Shown: in pieces, positions 1-6,074 of the stretch
Position numbering within the stretch: the first letter of the stretch is position 1
Layout of the letters: the number at the start of each line of letters is the position of its first letter
Origin: an uncultured Bacilli bacterium
GTDB taxonomy: Bacteria; Bacillota_I; Bacilli_A; RF39; UBA660
Direction of reading: 5' to 3'
NCBI GenBank assembly: GCA_944327425.1
Contig: CALVHJ010000019.1
Location: forward strand, 1 to 16,552
DNA: 16,552 nucleotides
The notes under the pieces: generated by a model
What the model was told of the DNA's origin: nothing
What the model saw: only the letters and a program-made list of their open reading frames with translations
The model's database searches: none
Translations under genes and position numbers: made by a program

Positions 1-575
1 TTCCAAGTAGGATTAATACAATCTTTTTCAAAAAATAACTCACTAGCTAAAGATGCTGCTTTAAACATATTAGATACACCTTTTTTATCTTTTTGATAAT
101 TAGCAATATTTGATGCTTTTATACCAATACTTTCTCCTTCACTATATGAATCAATATCTGCACCTATATAAATAAATTCCCATTCTTTATGAGCACTTAT
201 CATTTCTTTTATTTGTTCTTTATTAAATTTACGTGAAGCATTTTCATAGCCATCTGTTGTAATAATAAAAATTACTTTTTCAGCCTTTTCATCTTCCATA
301 AATTTAATTGAAGAACCTATAGTATCTAATAATGCAGTACAACCATTTACAAAATATTCCTTTTTAGTTAATTCCTTAACTTCACTAACCTTTTGTCTTT
401 TACAAATCATTTCATATTCATTATTAAATAATACCGTTGTAATATTAGCATCTTTATTTTTAAAATCTTCAATATAATGATTGTAACCACCAATAGTATC
501 ATTTTCCATACCATACATTGATCCACTCTTATCAAGAATAAAAACTACATCCAACTTTTCTTTCTTTTTTGCCAT
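1..575 (-). CDS. VWA-domain protein, C-terminus cut by window edge
   Basis: A reading frame open from the ATG at 575 to the left edge gives 191 residues with no stop, so the gene continues outside. The N-terminus shows a von Willebrand factor A fold: a hydrophobic strand (DVVFILDKSGSM) carries the MIDAS motif DxSxS at residues 15-19, a MIDAS threonine lies in GCTALLD (T80), and the third MIDAS acid is in ITTDGYEN (D108). This suggests an intact divalent-metal site used in protein-protein contacts. There is no signal peptide, so it is probably cytoplasmic. An AGGAG-like site lies just upstream of the ATG. It is divergent from the gene at 706. Similar cytoplasmic VWA proteins occur in tellurite/stress-type gene sets, but no ter or kinase gene is visible here, so the role is unknown. 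Confidence 0.85.
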   Translation of the reverse strand, partial: MAKKKEKLDVVFILDKSGSMYGMENDTIGGYNHYIEDFKNKDANITTVLFNNEYEMICKRQKVSEVKELTKKEYFVNGCTALLDTIGSSIKFMEDEKAEKVIFIITTDGYENASRKFNKEQIKEMISAHKEWEFIYIGADIDSYSEGESIGIKASNIANYQKDKKGVSNMFKAASLASELFFEKDCINPTW

Positions 576-627
576 TTCTAACATCTCCTTTTCTGTAAAC
601 ATTTTATAATAAAGATTTATTTAATTG

Positions 628-644
628 GTCACTTAAAAAGCGAC
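628..644. promoter_or_regulatory. Inverted repeat between divergent genes (possible operator)
   Basis: GTCACTT-AAA-AAGCGAC: 7-bp arms with one mismatch, placed between the divergent starts at 575 and 706. The location suits a regulator-binding site for one or both promoters. No protein is assigned. Confidence 0.3.
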
Positions 645-649
645 ATTTA

Positions 650-674
650 AATAATATTATGTTAGAATATTATT
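650..674. promoter_or_regulatory. 9-bp perfect inverted repeat upstream of the gene at 706
   Basis: AATAATATT, a 7-nt spacer, then AATATTATT; the arms match perfectly. It lies 32 nt before the ATG at 706, where promoter elements are expected (the following TATTATAAAAT is -10-like). It may be an operator, but AT-rich DNA makes such repeats easily. Confidence 0.3.
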
Positions 675-705
675 ATAAAATTAAATTAATAAAAAAGGAG
701 ATATT

Positions 706-1215
706 ATGGAAGATTTAAAACAAATGTTAAAAGTATATATAAATAATAATTTAGTAAATGAATATTCATTTAATGAATTCATTTTTGAAAATAGCAATCT
801 TGATTTGAATCCTAAAAATGGAAATTTTATTAAAAAAGAAAGTAATATACAAGATTTTATAAATGACTATGAACAATATAATGATTTTCAAACCTTACTA
901 TTTAAATTAATAGATGATAGAAATTTAAAGGATTCTGATGTTTATAACAAAGTACATATTGACAGAAGATTATTTTCTAAAATCAGAAGTGATAAAAATT
1001 ATCATCCAAGTAAAGAAACTATAATTCTTTTAGCAATAGCATTAGAACTAAGTGAAGATGAATTAATTGAATTATTAGATAGTGCCTCATATTCATTACC
1101 TAAAAATAACAATTATGATTTAATAATAAGATTTTGCTTTATTAACAAAATTTTTAAATTATCTGAAATAAATGAATTATTAAACGAATATAAATGCAAA
1201 TTATTTAGTTATTAA
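706..1215 (+). CDS. Helix-turn-helix-like protein, macro-protein C-terminal-domain type
   Basis: 169 residues; the ATG is preceded by AAAAAGGAG. From about residue 60 to 165 it carries a helical segment (FQTLLFKLID, then HIDRRLFSKIR, then ETIILLAIALELSEDELIELL). I recognise this as the domain that often follows a macro (ADP-ribose-binding) domain in Firmicutes proteins. It looks like an XRE-type helix-turn-helix: VYNKVHIDRRLFSKIR would be the turn and recognition helix. Here the first 55 residues are too short for a macro domain, so the helical domain stands alone. It is divergent from the VWA gene, and the two share a control region with inverted repeats. Autoregulation or control of the VWA gene is an inference; the biochemical role is unknown. 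Confidence 0.75.
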   Translation: MEDLKQMLKVYINNNLVNEYSFNEFIFENSNLDLNPKNGNFIKKESNIQDFINDYEQYNDFQTLLFKLIDDRNLKDSDVYNKVHIDRRLFSKIRSDKNYHPSKETIILLAIALELSEDELIELLDSASYSLPKNNNYDLIIRFCFINKIFKLSEINELLNEYKCKLFSY

Positions 1216-1288
1216 TAATTTATATTAAATATTTTTTTATTAAAACAAAAATCGCCATATAATTCCTACTATTAAGCACTGACAATAA

Positions 1289-1837
1289 TTATATTTTTGG
1301 ATATTTTGATAAAACTAATTTCCTAGCCTTTGCTTGACTATCTTTTATTGCAGTTTCAAAAAAATCTAATCTAACTTCATCATATCCATTACTATTTTTA
1401 CTGGTATTATGTGGATTTAATACCACATTTTTGCTTTCAAAAGTTGAAATTAAATCTTCTTCAACATTATTTCTCATTTTACTTGCTCTAATACATTCTC
1501 CAGATTCTATATCAATATAAGTTTTATATTCTGCTTCTTTTGAATTAATATCCACTTTTTGATTATAAAAAGTTATTTCTTCATAACATACTGTACACTC
1601 TGCACGCCAAGCATTTGTACAAACGTAAATACCATTTGTTTCTGTAATAGAAAAAGAAGATAAAACTTCACTAATAATTGCCAAAAAATCATTAGCATCC
1701 AAATCTTCTATATTTATATTTGCTATTTTTAAGTATTCTTTAACAGACTCATTTTCTAATAATTCCCTTATTTTTTCCCTTCTATAGACTTCAGCATTGA
1801 CTAGCCTTCTTAGGTTATTCAGTTCACTTGTTTTCAT
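1289..1837 (-). CDS. Conserved hypothetical protein
   Basis: 182 residues, no membrane segment or signal peptide. The N-terminus (MKTSELNNLRRLVNAEVYRR) is helical. The middle has cysteines in CTNAW, AEC and VCYEE (about residues 73-85), which could bind metal or be incidental. The family looks like a cytoplasmic Firmicutes protein of unknown function, and I cannot assign an activity. The start lies 4 nt after the stop of the XRE/ATPase/CYTH gene and has only a weak AGAGAG site, so the two are probably co-transcribed and translationally coupled. Confidence 0.7.
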   Translation of the reverse strand: MKTSELNNLRRLVNAEVYRREKIRELLENESVKEYLKIANINIEDLDANDFLAIISEVLSSFSITETNGIYVCTNAWRAECTVCYEEITFYNQKVDINSKEAEYKTYIDIESGECIRASKMRNNVEEDLISTFESKNVVLNPHNTSKNSNGYDEVRLDFFETAIKDSQAKARKLVLSKYPKI

Positions 1838-1841
1838 AATA

Positions 1842-3179
1842 TTATCTTACTCTCTTTCTAATTAATTCTTTAGGCATTTCTCTTGACATTTGATAATTTT
1901 TGTAACTTTCATCATCGGTAACTTCTTTATATATTTTTATAAATTCCGGAATTTTTATAATTTCATCTTCACTACAAAGCTCAATTTCCATTATTGCCTG
2001 ATTATTCCATTCCTCAAATACATCAATTTCAAAATATTGGTTATTATCTGATAAACAATATCTAGTTTTATGAATAGGATGTAATTTATTATCAGCTTCC
2101 ATTAATAATTTTAAATATTCATCTTTTGTAAGTTTTCTTTCTATTTCAATTCTTTTCATACTTGAAATTTTTCTTTTTTCTGTTAAATAATATAAATAAT
2201 CACCATCTATACCTCTAGCTCTAATTCTTTTTTCAACATCATCTGTACTTTTTAAATAAGTTTGAATAATATCAACTTTAGTACAATTTGGCATACTTTC
2301 TAATTCTTTAATATTTGGATAATATATTAAAAACTTTCTTTCAATTTCAAAAGGCTCTGGCTCACCTAAAAACAATGCTATTTCTTTAAGTAATCTTTCT
2401 AGTTTTTCATCAAACTCTGTACTATTATCTATTATTCTAAAATGTGGATGTCCTGTCCAAGCTGATATAATTCTATCATCTAAATTTCTTGCTTCTTCTA
2501 AATTTTCAGTTCTTGCAACATTATTAGATAAAGTATAAACATCTTCTTTCCCCTTAGCAGCACTAACAAGGTGAAATGCTGCATCATAAGAATCTCTTTC
2601 TTGTATTTCGTTTGTTCCAAATTCCTTTAAAATTCTTTTAAATTCAACATCTTTCATATATGCTTTATTATCTAAAACTCCGCGATCACAAACGATAAGT
2701 ATTTTATTATTTTTCATTGTTTTAGCAGCATCATCAAATATTTGCTCTTTAATTTTTTGTAATCTAATTTGGAATGTTTGATATTCATAATTTGTTTTAC
2801 ATGTCCAAGGAGCAACGCCATTTGCAATTAATTCAGTAGCAGTTTCAGGGACAAACAATACAGTATATCCTCTTTTAGAAAAATAATTACTAATCCAAGT
2901 TAATGCGGTAGTCTTACCAGCACAAGGTCCACCGGTTAAAACAATTTTGTTAATTTTAAGATCTCTCTTTTTTTCTTGAATATCTAACAATTCATCTAAA
3001 GAAACACCATATAATACTGATAACTTTTTTAACTTTTCCAAATCTGGTTTCGATTTTCCCATCTCCCATTTACTAACGGCTTTATCACTAACATCAAGCT
3101 GATAAGCAACATATCTTTGCGTTAAATTACTATCTTTTCTAAGCCGATATAAGTAATTTCCAAAATCAATATTTTCCAT
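1842..3179 (-). CDS. XRE regulator / NadR-like ATPase / CYTH triphosphatase fusion
   Basis: 445 residues from the ATG at 3179, chosen because AAGGAG sits 7 nt upstream; ATGs further upstream lack such a site. Domain 1 (about 7-65) is an XRE helix-turn-helix (LTQRYVAYQLDVSDKAVSKWE). Domain 2 (about 78-270) is a NadR/AAA_28-like P-loop NTPase with Walker A GGPCAGKTT (83-91) and an ILIVCDRG strand (160-167). Domain 3 (about 275-435) is a CYTH/triphosphate-tunnel domain: ExExK as EIERK (278-282), RIRAR (318-322), TEKRK, EIERKL, FEIDVFEE and MEIEL. CYTH enzymes act on triphosphate or thiamine-triphosphate-like substrates. The combination suggests a nucleotide- or polyphosphate-sensing regulator or kinase, but the substrate is unknown. 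It heads a two-gene unit with the gene at 1289. Confidence 0.85.
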   Translation of the reverse strand: MENIDFGNYLYRLRKDSNLTQRYVAYQLDVSDKAVSKWEMGKSKPDLEKLKKLSVLYGVSLDELLDIQEKKRDLKINKIVLTGGPCAGKTTALTWISNYFSKRGYTVLFVPETATELIANGVAPWTCKTNYEYQTFQIRLQKIKEQIFDDAAKTMKNNKILIVCDRGVLDNKAYMKDVEFKRILKEFGTNEIQERDSYDAAFHLVSAAKGKEDVYTLSNNVARTENLEEARNLDDRIISAWTGHPHFRIIDNSTEFDEKLERLLKEIALFLGEPEPFEIERKFLIYYPNIKELESMPNCTKVDIIQTYLKSTDDVEKRIRARGIDGDYLYYLTEKRKISSMKRIEIERKLTKDEYLKLLMEADNKLHPIHKTRYCLSDNNQYFEIDVFEEWNNQAIMEIELCSEDEIIKIPEFIKIYKEVTDDESYKNYQMSREMPKELIRKRVR

Positions 3180-3200
3180 ATACACACTCCTTACATTTAC

Positions 3201-3254
3201 ATTATACAATAAATTTTTTTAAGTTTTTTAAATAAACGCTCTACTATTGGTAGA
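3201..3254 (-). promoter_or_regulatory. Promoter and possible operator of the XRE/ATPase/CYTH gene
   Basis: A perfect -10 box, TATAAT on the minus strand, covers 3201-3206, about 22 nt before the start codon. No good -35 is seen. Further upstream, 3240-3254 is the palindrome TCTAC-TATTG-GTAGA, a candidate site for the gene's own XRE domain. Confidence 0.45.
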
Positions 3255-3282
3255 ACTTTTAAATAGATATTAATGAACTTTC

Positions 3283-3314
3283 AAAAAAATAAAAAAATGG
3301 AGCCATAAGGCTCC
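3283..3314 (-). terminator. Strong Rho-independent terminator, minus strand
   Basis: Perfect 6-bp stem GGAGCC / GGCTCC (3299-3304 and 3309-3314) with a 4-nt loop. On the minus strand it is followed by a near-continuous T tract (complement of the A-rich 3283-3298). It would stop transcripts from the membrane-protein gene at 3479. It may originally have been the terminator of a host gene at the integration site. Confidence 0.8.
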
Positions 3315-3319
3315 TTCAG

Positions 3320-3478
3320 GGGGGCCGGTTCTCTTCAGTTAGAAGAGACTAAATTATGTTAAATCCTTTAAATACGGGCCTTTTTATATTGGCATAAACC
3401 AGCATTTACCGTGGTTTTTTAGTATTTTTGTACCTAAATTGTACCTAAAAAAAGAATTAGTACCTATTTTACTAACTC
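3320..3478. other. Candidate left attachment region of the integrated element
   Basis: The gene-free stretch 3180-3478 holds the promoter and terminator listed above, then this segment. It contains a 7-bp hairpin TCTCTTC-AGTTA-GAAGAGA (3330-3348), an imperfect hairpin AAACCA...TGGTTT near 3397-3420, and three spaced copies of GTACCTA (3430, 3441, 3460). Short direct repeats like these near an element end resemble arm-type sites bound by the N-terminal domain of tyrosine integrases. The matching end is beyond the window, so the core site and exact boundary cannot be fixed. Confidence 0.4.
3430..3466. repeat. Three GTACCTA direct repeats (possible integrase arm sites)
   Basis: GTACCTAAA at 3430 and again at 3441 (11-nt period), then GTACCTA at 3460, all in the same orientation, immediately downstream of the stop of the gene at 3479. 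The word is rare in this AT-rich background. Confidence 0.5.
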
Positions 3479-3859
3479 TTAAAATGAATGTCTTTCTCCA
3501 AATAATTTACTTTCAACTATGCACAATATAACATATCCTAAAATGAATAAAAATACTACTAAATAAAGATTAGTTATAAATTTAGTTATCAACAAAAATA
3601 AACCTGTTAATATTGCATAATTAATAAAAAATCCAAAGCTTCCAACTGCTTTAGCTCCACCTTTATACCATGTGTGAGTCAAACCATAAGCTAGAGGAAT
3701 AAAAACACCGCCACATACCCAGTTAACAACTGTAGCTGTATTTGGATCCTTAACTATATTAGAAAATGGATTAGGAAAACAGAATTGTCTTATCAAATAA
3801 CTTGCTATACTTACTAATCCTCTTCCATTATAACTTTTACTTCTATATCTTCGACTCAT
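3479..3859 (-). CDS. Small membrane protein of unknown function
   Basis: 126 residues; the ATG at 3859 has GGAGG 6-7 nt upstream. The N-terminus is basic (MSRRYRSKSY) and is followed by three hydrophobic stretches, about 43-60, 72-92 and 98-115, each long enough to span the membrane. The basic start favours a cytoplasmic N-terminus. There is no recognisable catalytic motif. It is the first cargo gene next to the proposed left end and is divergent from the SSB-like gene. A small membrane protein at a prophage or satellite edge could be a superinfection or accessory factor, but this is speculation. Confidence 0.7.
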   Translation of the reverse strand: MSRRYRSKSYNGRGLVSIASYLIRQFCFPNPFSNIVKDPNTATVVNWVCGGVFIPLAYGLTHTWYKGGAKAVGSFGFFINYAILTGLFLLITKFITNLYLVVFLFILGYVILCIVESKLFGERHSF

Positions 3860-3885
3860 TATACCGCCTCCAAAATTTAATAATT

Positions 3886-3894
3886 ATTATACCA
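3886..3894 (-). promoter_or_regulatory. Extended -10 promoter of the small membrane-protein gene
   Basis: On the minus strand the sequence reads TGGTATAAT, a perfect extended -10 (TGnTATAAT), 27 nt before the start codon at 3859. A TTGAAA lies 19 nt upstream of TATAAT, a loose -35. Confidence 0.6.
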
Positions 3895-3902
3895 TAAATT
3901 AC

Positions 3903-3936
3903 TTGACTAATTTCAATAATTAAGTGATTAATACAA
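3903..3936 (+). promoter_or_regulatory. Promoter region with shared leader motif, copy 1
   Basis: TTGACT (3903-3908) is followed by the 17-mer TTAAGTGATTAATACAA (3920-3936), which contains TGATTAATA, an extended -10-like element. The same 17-mer, with TTGCAA at the same distance upstream, precedes the gene at 12424. The 17-mer contains a GTG in frame with the gene but no ribosome-binding site before it, so I treat it as regulatory DNA rather than coding. Confidence 0.45.
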
Positions 3937-3959
3937 CAATTATTAAAAAGGAGGAGATT

Positions 3960-4214
3960 ATGGTTAATAGCGTTGTTATTTCTGGATGCTTTAAAGGCAT
4001 TGAAGGCGAAGAATTACTCTTAAAGGTTGAAGGCTTAGAAAATCATCAAATTGTCAAAATAAATATTTCAAAAGGGTTTCAAAAAGAATTAAATAGTTAT
4101 ATTAAAGAAAACGATTTAATTAGTATTAAGGGATATATTGATGATGATTTACATAGAATTATAATTGTTACAACAAAAATTACTTTTTTATCAAGCCAAA
4201 AAGCTCAGAATTAA
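3960..4214 (+). CDS. Small OB-fold, single-strand DNA-binding-like protein
   Basis: 84 residues. The ATG at 3960 is chosen because AAGGAGGAG lies directly upstream; the in-frame GTG at 3924 has none. The pattern fits a minimal OB fold: strand SVVISGCF, strand ELLLKVEGL, strand QIVKINIS, a helix, then NDLISIKGYIDDD and IIIVTTKITFLS. The last part resembles the SSB signature (GDLIxVKGxI followed by IxAxKIxFLS). It is shorter than cellular SSB (about 150-170) and lacks the acidic C-terminal tail, so it would not recruit SSB partners in the usual way. It is convergent with the nuclease gene and may support element replication or repair. The OB fold is moderately certain; the function is inferred. 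Confidence 0.65.
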   Translation: MVNSVVISGCFKGIEGEELLLKVEGLENHQIVKINISKGFQKELNSYIKENDLISIKGYIDDDLHRIIIVTTKITFLSSQKAQN

Positions 4215-4231
4215 CTTTTCTGGGCTTTTAT
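4198..4231. terminator. Bidirectional terminator between SSB-like and nuclease genes
   Basis: Long stem AAAAGCTCAGAA / TTCTGGGCTTTT with one G-U pair and a short loop, overlapping the stop of the gene at 3960. A T-rich tail follows on the plus strand, and the A-run at the stem base gives a T-run on the minus strand. It serves two convergent transcripts, including the end of the restriction operon. Confidence 0.75.
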
Positions 4232-4238
4232 AATACAA

Positions 4239-6074
4239 TTATAATTTAAATAATTCTAAAGCAGTTGCTACTAACTTATCTGTTCTATTATTGATTTTCT
4301 CAACAGTCCATTTATCTTCACTAACTACATCATTATTTAAATATAATCCATTTGTGTACCCTATATCTTTTCCATCTTGATTTTTTCTATATTTTTTCTT
4401 TTCAAAATCATAATTACTCAAATTAGAATTATACCCTGTAATGGTTAGATTACCTAATGTGTGAACGTATTTATTTAAATATTCATATGCAAGTTCTTCG
4501 TCCCCATCGGCTATCATATCAATCCACTCTTTTGGTATTTTTTGACCTTCTGGAAATATATGTTCAATTGTCCAAATATATTTATTACTATTATCTCTTG
4601 ACCATAAATCAGTATATATTTCTTTTGTAGTATGCTGAGCTTCTATATGGCATAAAATAAATCTTGTTGCAGTATCATTCAAATCATATAATGGTCCTCT
4701 CAATTTTTCTTCAAATAAGCTATCTGGAGCTGATTCAGAAATTAGTTTATTTCTACATATATTATAAACTGTATCATTTCTATTTTCTTTAATTGATGCG
4801 ATTATATCCATAAATATTTTTGTTAAATTTCTTGTATTTGGAATATCTGTTATATTTCTTCTAACAAAGAATGATACTAATAATTTAATAATATCTTTCA
4901 TATCATCATCTTTAATATTTAGTATATCCTTATTGTTTTCTAAATATAGAAGTAATAGATATCCAGGAGCTCCCTGAACTCTTTCAAGATTTAATAGCTC
5001 ATCAGCATAATATGTTTTCTTATCAGAGTTATTAATTATGATTGCGTAATTATCTGATGCGTGTTCTATATCATCAATAAATTTATTATAATCTTTTTTT
5101 ATTAATTGTTCATATATATCCATTAATGTAGTTTTTGTTGCTAAATATGCTAATGGATATTTTTTCGTGCTCTCTGGAGTAACAAAAGGTTTGTTTAACT
5201 CCTCTATAAAAGCATTATAATATTGTCTAAAAAATCTTTCTTGTACAGAATATTCTTCTCCTAGGTTCTTTTGAATTTTAGTCCAACGGTCATAACATTC
5301 ATCCGACTTACCATCTCTTTCTGAAGTTGAAATAAGTAGGTTTTTAATTAAATCTATAGCAGTTAAAGGAACACCACGATTATTTAATGACTCAAATAGC
5401 ATATATGCGTCTTTGTGATTATCCACCTCAATGACAACTAAAATTGCACTGTTAAATCTTCTAACCAAATTTAATAAAGTTTTTATTTCACTATCTGCTT
5501 TTAATCCACGATATACATTTTCTGGATCGTCAGATTGTAAAAAGTTCGTTATTAGTTTATCAAAATATCGTGCTGCTTTATATATTTTTCTGTTACCTGC
5601 ATAAAGTGGAAATTCAGCATTTTCTATAATACCAGATTCATATAATAAGAAATTGTAATCAGCTTGATTATTATCTTGTATTTGCAACTGTAATCTTGGA
5701 ACATATTTATCATCTTGCTTATATGCCAATTGCCTTTTAATATTATTTAAATCAGTCATACTATCTATATCTAATTCATCTTTATGTTTTAATAGTTTTG
5801 TATATAATACAGATAAAAGAATAGATAAAGATGTCATTCTTTGTTGTCCATCTATAACTTCAAGATAAGTGGCTCCAAAAGCACTACCTGGTAAAGCAAC
5901 ACAAATTGTTGATCCTAAGAAGTATCCCTCATCATTTTCAATAACATCATTGAATAGTAAGTCCCATTCATTTTGTCCCCAAGTATACTTTCTTTGATAT
6001 TTTGGAATTTTATAAATTATTTTATCATCAGGTAATACTTGAGAAACTGATTTTTGTTCTACATGTCTAATCAT
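4239..6074 (-). CDS. GmrSD-like nuclease (DUF262 + DUF1524), putative type IV restriction enzyme
   Basis: 611 residues. The DUF262 (GmrS-like) half has IPKYQRKYTW (23-32) and EVIDGQQRMTSL (72-83), the ParB/sulfiredoxin-like nucleotide-binding and hydrolysis motifs. The C-terminal DUF1524 (GmrD-like) half has an HNH-type nuclease signature: TIEHIFPE (H505) and VHTLGNLTITGYNSNLSN (H538, N542). Family members cut phage DNA carrying modified bases such as glucosylated hydroxymethylcytosine, usually with nucleotide hydrolysis. Both halves are in one chain, as in most family members outside E. coli CT. The ATG overlaps the hsdR stop by 8 nt and AAGGAG lies inside hsdR, so it is the last gene of the restriction operon. 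The specific modification it recognises is unknown. Confidence 0.88.
   Translation of the reverse strand: MIRHVEQKSVSQVLPDDKIIYKIPKYQRKYTWGQNEWDLLFNDVIENDEGYFLGSTICVALPGSAFGATYLEVIDGQQRMTSLSILLSVLYTKLLKHKDELDIDSMTDLNNIKRQLAYKQDDKYVPRLQLQIQDNNQADYNFLLYESGIIENAEFPLYAGNRKIYKAARYFDKLITNFLQSDDPENVYRGLKADSEIKTLLNLVRRFNSAILVVIEVDNHKDAYMLFESLNNRGVPLTAIDLIKNLLISTSERDGKSDECYDRWTKIQKNLGEEYSVQERFFRQYYNAFIEELNKPFVTPESTKKYPLAYLATKTTLMDIYEQLIKKDYNKFIDDIEHASDNYAIIINNSDKKTYYADELLNLERVQGAPGYLLLLYLENNKDILNIKDDDMKDIIKLLVSFFVRRNITDIPNTRNLTKIFMDIIASIKENRNDTVYNICRNKLISESAPDSLFEEKLRGPLYDLNDTATRFILCHIEAQHTTKEIYTDLWSRDNSNKYIWTIEHIFPEGQKIPKEWIDMIADGDEELAYEYLNKYVHTLGNLTITGYNSNLSNYDFEKKKYRKNQDGKDIGYTNGLYLNNDVVSEDKWTVEKINNRTDKLVATALELFKL

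Noticed and set aside
3290..3400. tmRNA, tRNA or SRP RNA 3' end on the minus strand
   Set aside because: Several hairpins are present, but there is no T-loop, CCA end or tag frame that I can recognise, so no RNA gene is called.
3924..3959. GTG start extending the SSB-like gene upstream
   Set aside because: No ribosome-binding site before it; the GTG lies in a motif repeated before an unrelated gene, and a strong AAGGAGGAG precedes the ATG at 3960.
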